A stretch of DNA of 34,009 nt from Candidatus Shapirobacteria bacterium (GTDB lineage: Bacteria > Patescibacteriota > Microgenomatia > UBA12405), in assembly GCA_003542615.1 (NCBI GenBank), contig DPKG01000013.1, forward strand, positions 94,290 through 128,298, read 5' to 3'. Position 1 is the first letter of the stretch; every line of letters starts with the position of its first letter. Positions 1-7,154 of the stretch are shown here, piece by piece. A program made the position numbers and the translations under genes. Under the pieces are notes generated by a model. The model made no database searches. It saw only the letters and a list, made by a program, of their open reading frames with translations, and had not been told where the DNA came from.

Positions 1-176
1 GCAGCACCAATACTGTCAACATTCATCTGGGGAACAGCTACGAAAGCTGTTTTGGCATCTTTTAACAAATTTTTGATATCAGTTAAGTTGTAATTTTTCA
101 TTATTGGTTCACCTGCTAAACCTTTAATTTTGCTTGGTTCTTGAATAAGAACGGTTGAGCGATTATTTTGGCCCAT
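1..176 (-). CDS. DHH-family phosphoesterase-like protein, N-terminal part (runs off window)
   Basis: Only the first ~58 residues are inside the window. About 16 residues after an internal Met comes a hydrophobic strand followed by VPQMNVDSIGAA. This resembles a degenerate version of the first metal-binding motif of DHH/NrnA phosphoesterases (NPDGDSIGSA), with most of the acidic residues missing. DHH proteins often follow infB in bacteria, which supports the guess. The start is uncertain. ATG at 174-176 lies 6 bases after the infB stop. ATG at 99-101 has a good AGGTGA at 109-114 with a 7-base spacer and would give the N-terminus length expected for the family. NrnA-type enzymes degrade short RNA or pAp, but the degraded motif makes enzymatic activity doubtful here. 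Family assignment is inference from a short stretch. Confidence 0.5.
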   Translation of the reverse strand, partial: MGQNNRSTVLIQEPSKIKGLAGEPIMKNYNLTDIKNLLKDAKTAFVAVPQMNVDSIGA

Positions 177-182
177 TGTTAT

Positions 183-1628
183 TTATTCTTTCTTATAGGA
201 TATTATAACATCATTAATTTTAAAATCAATATAGGGTTTAAAGGTGATACCGCACTCATTGCCCATCTTGATGGAGCTGATGATTTCCTTGCCTGCCTGA
301 ATGTTTTCGATCTTGGTATCCTTGATGATTTTGCCATCCCGCTTCAAATGAGTCAAATCACCTTTGCTTAGGACACCTTTGGTGACATTGATACCGGCAA
401 TTCTGACCTTATTTATCTTAAATTCAGCTTTGATGGTAGCTTCACCCAGGATAGTTTCGTCAATGGTGGGTTCGAGCAATTTTAGGACCTGAGATTCAAT
501 TTCTTCCAATATTTCGTAAATTATGCTGGATTCGATAATTTTGACCTTCTGATTGTCGGCTAAATTTTTGATAAATTTAGGTACGCTGACGTTAAATGCG
601 ACAACCTGGGCACGAACCGGTTCGGCCATAAAAATATCAGTATCATTGATCGGACCAACTCCGGAAGAAATGACTTGGACATCATCAGAAAAAGAGCCTA
701 AAACAGCCTCTAAGGTGCCCTCAGTGTCTGCTTTGATAACTAAAGGCAGCTTGGGAGTTTCTTCCTGAGAAATTACCGAAATAATGGGTTTGACAGCCTC
801 TTTTGGCGCCTCTGCTTGAGGTTCGTGGGTAATTTGGGCACCAACTGAAGGAACTTGGGAAAATCCAAGTATTTCGATTGGAGTACCGGGTGTAGCCTGC
901 TTAATATTTTCACCAAGGTAGTTAATCATGGCTTTTATTTTGGCTTGAGCTTTCCCGGCGTAGATAGTGTCTCCGAGTTTTAAGGTACCTTGTTTGACAA
1001 CAGCGGTGGCGACGGCACCTCTTCTTTTGTCAAGTTTGGACTCGATAACAAAAGCCTGGGGTGAGGCATTAGAATCTGCTTTGATTTCTAATAATTCTGC
1101 GTGAAGCAGAATCATTTCAAGAAGCTCGTCTATTCCTTCGCCGTTTTTGGCTGAAACAGGAATACAAGCAACATCTCCACCATATTCTTCGGGAGTATAG
1201 CCTAATTCTACAAGTTGACCTTTAATTTTGTCGGGGGAGGCTCCGTTCATGTCCATTTTATTCATGGCAACAATAAAGGGCAAGTCGGCTTTTTTAATGA
1301 GTTCCAAACATTCTTTGGTTTGGGCCATTATGCCCTCGGTAGCGGCGATTACTAAAACTACTAAATCGGTGACTTGGGCGCCACGAGCTCTCATGTTGAT
1401 AAAGGCGGCATGACCGGGAGTATCTATAAAGGTGATTAGTTTTTCTTTTTTGTTTTTGTCGATAACAACGGCTTGATAAGCACCAATATGTTGGGTAATA
1501 CCGCCGGTTTCTTTGCGCCAGATATTGGTTGATCTGATTTTGTCCAAAAGAGAAGTTTTGCCATGGTCGATATGTCCCATAACAGTGACGATAGGAGGTC
1601 GAAATGTAGTAGTTTGTAGATTTACCAT
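183..1628 (-). CDS. infB: Translation initiation factor IF-2
   Basis: IF2 is the GTPase that places initiator fMet-tRNA on the 30S subunit and promotes 50S joining. All G motifs are visible: P-loop GHIDHGKT (residues 18-25), the GGIT switch I segment (42-45), DTPGH (69-73), NKMD (123-126) and SAK (159-161). The protein then continues through the beta-barrel domain II and the core domain III, and ends with the C-terminal fMet-tRNA-binding barrel (TKGVLSKG, then NECGI). At 481 aa it is much shorter than E. coli IF2 (890 aa), because the GTPase domain starts almost at the N-terminus and the IF2N extension is absent. It lies 12 bases after nusA and is almost certainly co-transcribed with it. No Shine-Dalgarno is seen before the ATG. 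rbfA and truB do not follow. Confidence 0.97.
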   Translation of the reverse strand: MVNLQTTTFRPPIVTVMGHIDHGKTSLLDKIRSTNIWRKETGGITQHIGAYQAVVIDKNKKEKLITFIDTPGHAAFINMRARGAQVTDLVVLVIAATEGIMAQTKECLELIKKADLPFIVAMNKMDMNGASPDKIKGQLVELGYTPEEYGGDVACIPVSAKNGEGIDELLEMILLHAELLEIKADSNASPQAFVIESKLDKRRGAVATAVVKQGTLKLGDTIYAGKAQAKIKAMINYLGENIKQATPGTPIEILGFSQVPSVGAQITHEPQAEAPKEAVKPIISVISQEETPKLPLVIKADTEGTLEAVLGSFSDDVQVISSGVGPINDTDIFMAEPVRAQVVAFNVSVPKFIKNLADNQKVKIIESSIIYEILEEIESQVLKLLEPTIDETILGEATIKAEFKINKVRIAGINVTKGVLSKGDLTHLKRDGKIIKDTKIENIQAGKEIISSIKMGNECGITFKPYIDFKINDVIISYKKE

Positions 1629-1640
1629 AATAAGTTTGGT

Positions 1641-2633
1641 TTAGGCTGTTTCCAATTTGGATACTTTGATGTCGAGACCGGTCAAAATGCCGGCCAGACG
1701 AACGTTTTCGCCACCACCACCAATTGCCAGAGCCAGTTGATCTTCAGGAACCTGGACGTTGGCAAAATTATTTTTAACAGAAATAACTTTGACATTTTGG
1801 GCCGGAGAAAGGGCTTGGGCAATGAATTGGTTTTGGTTTTCAGAAAACAATATCACATCAACTTTTTCGTCCTGAGGTAATTCGTTAAGTACTGATTGGA
1901 CACGAGAACCTTTTTGACCAATACATGAACCAACCGGATCGATTCCGGCTTGGTTGGATGAAACGGCAATTTTGGTCCGATCGCCGGGACTTCTGGCAAT
2001 TTTTTCGACGACAACAGAGCCATTGGCGACTTCCGGTACTTCCCTTATGAAAAGTTGACGGATAAATTCGGGGTCACGACGAGAGACGATTATTGTTTTT
2101 CGACCGGTAAGATCTTCCTCAATAGATTTGAGGATGAATAGTTTTTTGTCTCCGGGTTTCAGGTTTTCGGAAAATACCATTTCCTCCTTGGGACAAAGTG
2201 CTTCAGTTTCACGATCGATGCTAACAATGATACGGTTTGAATCTATACGGGTGATGACTCCATGGATTAAAGTACCCATTTTTTGACGATATTCTGCGAT
2301 CATTTTTTCGTTTTGGAGTTCACTTAGGCCTTGTTTGAGGACATTCATGGCTGTTTGAGTGGCAATCCGGCCAAATCCGGGAGGGGTAACTTTGGTACGA
2401 TTTTCACCTTCAATAAGGTAAATTTCAAATGATCCTGATTCTGCTGATAATTCGACCTCAAATTGATCGGCTTCATCGATAATAATACCGTGCTCTTTTT
2501 GATCGCGTTTGTAGGCAGAAATTAAACCCTGTTCAATGATATTTAGAATATCTTCAGCAGGTATCCCCCGCTCACCGGCGAGCTGGGCGATGGAGACGGC
2601 AAATTCTGTTTTTGGTAATTTTTTTAAATCCAT
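1641..2633 (-). CDS. nusA: Transcription termination/antitermination factor NusA
   Basis: NusA binds RNA polymerase and nascent RNA, promoting pausing, intrinsic termination or antitermination. The order is an N-terminal polymerase-binding domain (about residues 1-120), an S1 domain (around GTLIHGVITRIDSNRIIVSI), KH1 (DPVGSCIGQKGSRVQSVLNEL) and KH2 ending in AIGGGGENVRLAGILTG. The KH2 GXXG loop reads GGGG rather than the usual basic GRNG-type loop. No C-terminal acidic repeats are present. The chosen ATG at 2631-2633 has AAAGGA just upstream; an in-frame TTG at 2649-2651 would add six residues but sits inside the U-tract of a leader hairpin. No rimP gene precedes it. infB follows after a 12-base gap, forming a short nusA-infB operon. 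Confidence 0.95.
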   Translation of the reverse strand: MDLKKLPKTEFAVSIAQLAGERGIPAEDILNIIEQGLISAYKRDQKEHGIIIDEADQFEVELSAESGSFEIYLIEGENRTKVTPPGFGRIATQTAMNVLKQGLSELQNEKMIAEYRQKMGTLIHGVITRIDSNRIIVSIDRETEALCPKEEMVFSENLKPGDKKLFILKSIEEDLTGRKTIIVSRRDPEFIRQLFIREVPEVANGSVVVEKIARSPGDRTKIAVSSNQAGIDPVGSCIGQKGSRVQSVLNELPQDEKVDVILFSENQNQFIAQALSPAQNVKVISVKNNFANVQVPEDQLALAIGGGGENVRLAGILTGLDIKVSKLETA

Positions 2634-2652
2634 TTTTTCCTTTGATGTCAAT

Positions 2653-2677
2653 AAAAACGGGGACTTACCCAGCCCCC
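2653..2677 (-). terminator. Terminator-like hairpin in the nusA leader (possible attenuator)
   Basis: Read on the minus strand, GGGGGCU (2677-2671), loop GGGUA, and AGUCCCC (2665-2659) form a 7-bp stem with one G-U pair, followed by G and five U (2657-2653). This is the form of an intrinsic terminator. It lies about 20 bases before the nusA ATG and downstream of the predicted nusA promoter, so nusA transcripts would have to pass it. It could be an attenuator, or the terminator of the upstream dnaJ transcript with nusA expressed by read-through. Confidence 0.6.
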
Positions 2678-2707
2678 ATTTGAGATGACACAGTTTTAAT
2701 CTAGAGT

Positions 2708-2737
2708 ATTATATCCTAATTTGGGACTAAATGACAA
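2708..2737 (-). promoter_or_regulatory. Predicted sigma70-type promoter of nusA-infB
   Basis: The minus strand shows TTGTCA (2737-2732), an 18-base spacer, and a perfect TATAAT (2713-2708). Predicted transcription start is about 2701, giving a leader of roughly 70 bases that contains the hairpin at 2659-2677. The promoter lies in the 114-base gap between dnaJ and nusA. Confidence 0.7.
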
Positions 2738-2765
2738 CACCGGAGGATTAAAAAATCCTTAATAA

Positions 2766-3632
2766 TTAGATATCGATTTCTTTCAATTGTTTTTTTAGTT
2801 GTGAGCTTGGTTTGGTAGGGATTTCGACAATAATTCGAATATAAAGGTCGCCGTGTCCATAACCGTTTATGTCTTTGATGCCTTTACCGCGAAGGCGGAT
2901 AAGGGTATTTGGTTGAGTACCCGGTTTGATTTTTATGGTGAGGGGCCCTTCTAAAGTAGGGATCGAGAGGTTATCTCCCATAATCGCCTGACGAATATTA
3001 AGGGTTACGTCTACAAAAACATCGTTACCTTCGCGTTTAAAAGTTTTGTCCGGTAAGACATCTATGGCAAGGATAAAATCACTGAAGCGAATTCTTTGAC
3101 CATCGGAAACTCCGGCCGGGATTTTGACGGATTTTTGTTTGCCATCGAGACGAACAGTTTTTTCGACACCTTTGACGGATTCCATGAAGGTGATTTGGAT
3201 TTTATAAGTAGAAATTTGACGAGCTTGTTGTCGGGAAAAATTACCACCAAAAAATTGTTCAAAAATGTCGAAAGGATTGGAAAATCCGCCAAAGTCAAAA
3301 TCGGCATTCTGACCAAAAGGATTACCGCCGGTGGAGTAAGTGTAGGTGAAGTTGAAGGGATTGTCTTGGGAGGTATAGGTGCGTCCTCCGGCAAAAGGTC
3401 CACCGGCGCCGGCTTCGAAGGCCGCATGACCATATTGGTCATAGGCAGATTTTTTTTGGTCATTACTTAAAATTTCATAAGCCTCGTTAATTTCTTTGAA
3501 TTTTTCTTCAGCATCGGAGGCTTTGTTTTTGTCAGGATGAAATTGAAGAGCCATCTTGCGATAAGCCTTTTTAATTTCATCTTTGGAGGCATTTTTAGAA
3601 ATGCCTAATATTTCGTAATAATCACGCTTCAT
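2766..3632 (-). CDS. dnaJ: Co-chaperone DnaJ, zinc-finger-less (type II) form
   Basis: This J-domain protein stimulates DnaK ATPase and delivers unfolded clients. The J domain occupies residues 1-70, with the HPD motif at 32-34. A Gly/Phe-rich linker follows (about 75-135, many GGFSNPF- and GGNPFG-like stretches), then two beta-sandwich client-binding domains (from about 140 to the end). There is no cysteine in the whole protein, so the four CxxCxGxG zinc motifs of classical DnaJ are absent and the architecture is that of CbpA/DnaJB. At 288 aa it is shorter than type I DnaJ (about 375 aa). It starts 4 bases after the dnaK stop and is the last gene of the heat-shock operon. Given the position, dnaJ is a reasonable name, although cbpA-like describes the domain layout better. 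Confidence 0.93.
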   Translation of the reverse strand: MKRDYYEILGISKNASKDEIKKAYRKMALQFHPDKNKASDAEEKFKEINEAYEILSNDQKKSAYDQYGHAAFEAGAGGPFAGGRTYTSQDNPFNFTYTYSTGGNPFGQNADFDFGGFSNPFDIFEQFFGGNFSRQQARQISTYKIQITFMESVKGVEKTVRLDGKQKSVKIPAGVSDGQRIRFSDFILAIDVLPDKTFKREGNDVFVDVTLNIRQAIMGDNLSIPTLEGPLTIKIKPGTQPNTLIRLRGKGIKDINGYGHGDLYIRIIVEIPTKPSSQLKKQLKEIDI

Positions 3633-3636
3633 TAAT

Positions 3637-5565
3637 TTATTTTACGATTTCGCCTTCTTCCGGTTCGGCTTTGTCGTCTGTTTTTTTATCTTTTAATTTT
3701 TCATCTGAAGGTGATTCTGAATCAGTTGGCTCTGTTGCTTGTTGAGCCGATTGTTCCTGTTGATACATGGCGGCACCGATGGTTTGGAGAATTTGCCCTA
3801 ATTCTTCTGACATTTTGTCAAATTCATCCTTTTTAGCATCAGTTTTGGCCAACAAGTCCTTGGCTGATTTGACTTTCTCTTCAATTTTGGCCTTATCTTC
3901 GGCTTTTACTTTGTCTGCCAAATCTTTAAGAGTCTTTTCAGCACTAAAAACGGTAGCATCCAATTTATTTCGGCTTTCTGCCAATTCTCTTTTTTGTTCG
4001 TCTTCTTTGGCGTGAAGATCGGCCTCCTTTTTCATCTTTTCTATTTCTTCTTCAGATAAGTTGGTGGCGTTTTGAATAGTAATCTTTTGTTCTTTACCAG
4101 TAGCTTTATCTTTGGCACTGACGCTTAAAATGCCATTGCTATCAATATCAAAAGTAACTTCAATTTGAGGAACACCACGCGGTGCCGGAGGAATACCGTC
4201 GAGAACAAAACGACCGAGAGATTTGTTGTCGGCAGACATCGGTCTTTCTCCCTGCAAGACGTTGATTTCAACCTGAGGTTGGTTATCAGAAAAAGTGGAA
4301 AATACTTGTGATTTTTTGGTAGGTACGGTGGTATTTCTATCAATAAGCGGAGTGCGAACACCACCGGCTGTTTCGATACCTAAGGTTAAAGGGGTAACGT
4401 CAAGAAGGACAACATCTTTGACCTCTCCGGTTAAGACAGCTCCTTGAATAGCGGCACCAATGGCAACAACTTCGTCTGGGTTGATAGTATTGTCAAGTTC
4501 TTTACCAAAAAATTCTTTGACTACGGATTGGACTTTTGGCATCCGAGTCATTCCTCCTACCATCAGAACATCGGAAATATCAGTTTTGGAAATACCGGCA
4601 TCTTTTAGGGCTTTTTCGACCGGTTTAAGGGTTCCCTGAATAAGATCGTCAACTAATTCCTCCAATTTGGCGCGAGTTAGGGTAAGAGTCAAATGAAGAG
4701 GCTGACCATCTTTTTGAGTAATAAAGGGTAAGTTAATTTCTGTTTCAATGGCAGATGAAAGTTCGATCTTGGCTTTTTCAGCAGCTTCACGAACACGCTG
4801 AAGTGCCTGAGGATCATTTTCCAGATCGACATTATTTTCTGTTTTAAAGTTTTGCAACAACCATTCGACGATTCTTTGATCGAAGTCGTCACCTCCAAGG
4901 AAAGTATCACCATTGGTGGATTTTACTTCAAAAATTCCATCACCAATTTCGAGAATGGAAATGTCAAAAGTGCCACCGCCTAAATCATAGACGGCTATGG
5001 TGCCTGATTTCTTTTTATCCATACCATAGGCTAAAGCAGCTGCGGTTGGCTCGTTAACGATACGGACAACGTTCAGACCGGCAATTTCACCGGCTTGTTT
5101 GGTAGCCTGGCGTTGAGAATCGTCAAAATAAGCAGGCACGGTAATGACAGCGTCAAATATTTTTTCACCGAGATATTTTTCGGCGTCAACCTTGGCTTTT
5201 TGTAAAATCATGGAAGAAATCTCTTGAGGAGTATAAATTTTACCCTCTATCTCGACAGCGGCAATATTGTCTTTGCCGGCCACGATTTTGTAAGGTACAT
5301 GTTTTTGAGTTTTTTTAGTTTCAGCGTCATCAATACGTCGACCGATAAGCCGCTTAATACTATAGACGGTGTTTTTGGAATTAAGAACCATTTGTCTTTT
5401 TGCCAAATCACCAACTAATTTTTTGACAGGTTCTACAGCTGAAGGAATTAGGTTTCTGCCTTCTGCGGTAAGAATGACTTTTGCGGTACCACCTTCCATA
5501 ACTGCAACAGCTGAATTGGTTGTACCAAGATCGATTCCGATTATTTTGTTTGTTTGATTTGCCAT
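3637..5565 (-). CDS. dnaK: Chaperone protein DnaK (Hsp70)
   Basis: This Hsp70 ATPase binds exposed hydrophobic peptides and cycles with DnaJ and GrpE. The N-terminal nucleotide-binding domain begins with the phosphate-1 motif [10 protein letters not shown] (residues 9-18). It also shows [13 protein letters not shown], the hinge region [12 protein letters not shown], the phosphate-2 motif [13 protein letters not shown] and [11 protein letters not shown]. The linker VVLLDVTPL leads into the substrate-binding domain ([24 protein letters not shown]) and the helical lid. The tail is Glu/Asp/Lys/Ser-rich and ends in EEGEIVK rather than a canonical EEVDK. Its 642 aa is normal for the family. It sits between grpE (26-base gap) and dnaJ (4-base gap). 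No Shine-Dalgarno precedes the ATG. Confidence 0.98.
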   Translation of the reverse strand: MANQTNKIIGIDLGTTNSAVAVMEGGTAKVILTAEGRNLIPSAVEPVKKLVGDLAKRQMVLNSKNTVYSIKRLIGRRIDDAETKKTQKHVPYKIVAGKDNIAAVEIEGKIYTPQEISSMILQKAKVDAEKYLGEKIFDAVITVPAYFDDSQRQATKQAGEIAGLNVVRIVNEPTAAALAYGMDKKKSGTIAVYDLGGGTFDISILEIGDGIFEVKSTNGDTFLGGDDFDQRIVEWLLQNFKTENNVDLENDPQALQRVREAAEKAKIELSSAIETEINLPFITQKDGQPLHLTLTLTRAKLEELVDDLIQGTLKPVEKALKDAGISKTDISDVLMVGGMTRMPKVQSVVKEFFGKELDNTINPDEVVAIGAAIQGAVLTGEVKDVVLLDVTPLTLGIETAGGVRTPLIDRNTTVPTKKSQVFSTFSDNQPQVEINVLQGERPMSADNKSLGRFVLDGIPPAPRGVPQIEVTFDIDSNGILSVSAKDKATGKEQKITIQNATNLSEEEIEKMKKEADLHAKEDEQKRELAESRNKLDATVFSAEKTLKDLADKVKAEDKAKIEEKVKSAKDLLAKTDAKKDEFDKMSEELGQILQTIGAAMYQQEQSAQQATEPTDSESPSDEKLKDKKTDDKAEPEEGEIVK

Positions 5566-5591
5566 AAATGTTTGTAATTTATAATTATTAA

Positions 5592-6023
5592 TTAGTTGGA
5601 CTGTTTTCCGACGACCACTTGTGCCGGTCGGATAACTTGTCCGTTTAATTTGTAACCTTTTTTTTTAACTTCCAGTACCTGATTCTGATTACCTTTTTGA
5701 ACTTCAAGGCATTCCATAAGGTTGGGATCAAATTCCTGACTATCTGCGGGGATTTCTTCCAAGCCTTCGGCTTTTAAAACGGCAATAAATTTGTTAATAG
5801 CAATTTCAAGACCCTGGTCTTTGAGGTGGGATTGTGTCAAATATAAATCGTCTAAAATTTCAATCATTTTGGAAATTATGGTTGAAGTTGCCAGGGTAAT
5901 AAATAATTGTCTTTGTTGATCTATTCTTTTTTCTAAGTTTTGATAATCAGCCCGGGAACGAGCAAGCTGTTCTTTGAGCTGGTCAATAGATAAATCTTTA
6001 GAAATTTTTTGTTTTTTTAACAT
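5592..6023 (-). CDS. grpE: Nucleotide exchange factor GrpE
   Basis: GrpE releases ADP from DnaK and works as a dimer. The N-terminal half (residues 1-60) is a charged coiled coil. The C-terminal half contains the beta-wing region of the family ([23 protein letters not shown], then [20 protein letters not shown]), and VIRPAQVVV is the typical GrpE ending. At 143 aa it is short but complete. It begins 13 bases after the hrcA stop. An inverted repeat at 6022-6037 covers the start codon, and no Shine-Dalgarno is visible. Confidence 0.93.
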   Translation of the reverse strand: MLKKQKISKDLSIDQLKEQLARSRADYQNLEKRIDQQRQLFITLATSTIISKMIEILDDLYLTQSHLKDQGLEIAINKFIAVLKAEGLEEIPADSQEFDPNLMECLEVQKGNQNQVLEVKKKGYKLNGQVIRPAQVVVGKQSN

Positions 6024-6037
6024 ACTAAACTTAGTAT
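6022..6037 (-). promoter_or_regulatory. Inverted repeat over the grpE start codon
   Basis: The arms ATACTAA and TTAGTAT are perfect complements with a 2-base centre. They span the end of hrcA and the AT of the grpE ATG. In RNA this could fold as a weak 6-bp, mostly A-U hairpin with a 4-base loop. It could be a translational control element or an operator; chance is possible for a short AT-rich repeat. Confidence 0.4.
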
Positions 6038-6771
6038 TAATCTGTAATATCTGAAATTAATGCAGCCAGATAATCAACCATGGGAACTATTTGTTGGTAG
6101 TGGAAGCGAGCCGGACCAATGACTCCTAAAATTCCCCGGTGAGGACCGGCGGCATATCGCTGATAGACAAAACCGCAGGGTTCAAGATGTTCCATTCCAA
6201 GATCTTCACCAATAAGCAAATGAATTACATCACCTTCGGTGTTGTCGATTCCGGCTTTTTTAATGATTTCAAACCAAAAATTGGTATTGTCAATTAAAGA
6301 AAGGACGGTTTTGGTAACATCGATATTATAAAACTCCGGTTCTTCGAGTAAATTTGAGGCTCCATAACTATAAATGTTTCCCTGATCAGTGGTGGCAATA
6401 GCCATGGAACGGGTTCGATTGGCTAATTCTTTGGTGGTTTCTCTAATTAATTTATCAAATTCATTTCGAAAGTCCCAAATTTTTTCTTTGGCACCGACCT
6501 CTTCGGAAATTGAAAGACCTTTGGGGACCATTAAATTTCTGACATAATATTTTAATCCCATGGAAGTAGGTTGACGACCAGCGGAAAGATGGGACTTTTT
6601 TAAATATCCCAACTGAGTTAATGACGCCATTTCGTTACGGATTGTAGCTGAAGAAATACCTAAATTGTATTTTTTTTCTAAAGTTTCTGAACCGACTGAA
6701 GAAGCGGTTTCAATAAATTCTTCAACAATACTTTTGAGAATTTTTACTTGTCTCTGAGTTAGTTCTGCCAT
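6037..6771 (-). CDS. hrcA: Heat-inducible transcription repressor HrcA
   Basis: HrcA binds CIRCE operators and represses class I heat-shock genes; its folding depends on the chaperone. The N-terminal winged helix domain (residues 1-70) is clear: LTQRQVKILKSIVEEFIETA, SVGSETLEKKYNLGISSATIRNEM, and LGYLKKSHLSAGRQPTSMGLKYYV. The C-terminal part contains the GAF-like core (IATTDQGNIYSYG) and the conserved ending GILGVIGPARFHYQQIVPMVDYLA. At 244 aa it is about 100 residues shorter than B. subtilis HrcA, the shortening falling in the middle of the effector domain. It is the first gene of hrcA-grpE-dnaK-dnaJ. A TTGACA-17-TATTAT promoter and a degenerate CIRCE lie immediately upstream, so autoregulation is likely. 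The ATG is about 3 bases from the predicted transcription start. Confidence 0.95.
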   Translation of the reverse strand: MAELTQRQVKILKSIVEEFIETASSVGSETLEKKYNLGISSATIRNEMASLTQLGYLKKSHLSAGRQPTSMGLKYYVRNLMVPKGLSISEEVGAKEKIWDFRNEFDKLIRETTKELANRTRSMAIATTDQGNIYSYGASNLLEEPEFYNIDVTKTVLSLIDNTNFWFEIIKKAGIDNTEGDVIHLLIGEDLGMEHLEPCGFVYQRYAAGPHRGILGVIGPARFHYQQIVPMVDYLAALISDITD

Positions 6772-6772
6772 A

Positions 6773-6799
6773 TTAGCAATATAATAGGATGACTGCTAG
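6773..6799. promoter_or_regulatory. Degenerate CIRCE operator (HrcA binding site)
   Basis: Read in the hrcA direction, the half-sites CTAGCAGTC and TATTGCTAA are separated by exactly 9 bases. The canonical CIRCE is TTAGCACTC-N9-GAGTGCTAA; 14 of the 18 half-site positions match and the 9-9-9 geometry is exact. The element covers part of the promoter spacer, the -10 box and the predicted transcription start, and ends one base before the hrcA ATG, which is ideal for repression. Confidence 0.75.
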
Positions 6800-6809
6800 C
6801 GGCTGTCAA
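6781..6809 (-). promoter_or_regulatory. Predicted promoter of the hrcA-grpE-dnaK-dnaJ operon
   Basis: The minus strand shows a perfect TTGACA (6809-6804), a 17-base spacer and TATTAT (6786-6781). Transcription is predicted to start near 6774, only about 3 bases before the ATG, so the mRNA would be leaderless or nearly so. The CIRCE-like element overlaps it. Confidence 0.75.
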
Positions 6810-6821
6810 GGGGGTGGTTAG

Positions 6822-7151
6822 CTATTTGGTAAAAAAATACAGACTTATTATGAATAATAGCAATAAAACAGAATTAAAAATTGTAAGTAGCTGAAAAAGT
6901 TTTAGTATAAGTAAAAGGCAGATAAATAGGGCGATAAATGAAGAATGGATTAAATTATGCTGAAAACGAAAGGTGGTGGCAAAAAGGGCAGTAAATAAAA
7001 TTAGAAAAAAAATCACTATATTTGGTAGGGATAAGGGGGAAAATAAATTGATAAAAATAATTAAGCAGATCCACAAAAGAGTTGCTAAAATAGTCAAACG
7101 TAAATTGATTTTAGATTTGGAATCCGGTATTTTTTTGAACTTACGGGGCAT
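6822..7151 (-). CDS. Small hypothetical membrane protein
   Basis: This 109-aa protein is not recognised. A basic N-terminus (MPRKFKKIPDSKSKINLR) precedes about four hydrophobic segments (roughly residues 18-38, 42-62, 66-84 and 87-107). It ends at KK-poor FFTK with no soluble domain, and the basic N-terminus would stay in the cytoplasm under the positive-inside rule. It starts 3 bases after the rmuC stop and ends just upstream of the hrcA promoter, so it is the last gene of the rmuC transcript. The tight coupling and strong hydrophobic pattern suggest a real gene. An overlapping plus-strand frame in the same place looks like a shadow. Confidence 0.65.
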   Translation of the reverse strand: MPRKFKKIPDSKSKINLRLTILATLLWICLIIFINLFSPLSLPNIVIFFLILFTALFATTFRFQHNLIHSSFIALFICLLLILKLFQLLTIFNSVLLLLFIISLYFFTK

Positions 7152-7154
7152 ATT

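Noticed and set aside
2744..2759. Hairpin AGGATT-AAAA-AATCCT after dnaJ as a terminator
   Set aside because: Perfect 6-bp stem but AT-rich, and no U-tract follows on the minus strand; the hairpin at 2659-2677 is a far better terminator form.
3062..3470. Overlapping minus (133 aa) and plus (124 aa) frames inside dnaJ
   Set aside because: Shadows of the Gly/Phe-rich linker and client-binding domain of DnaJ.
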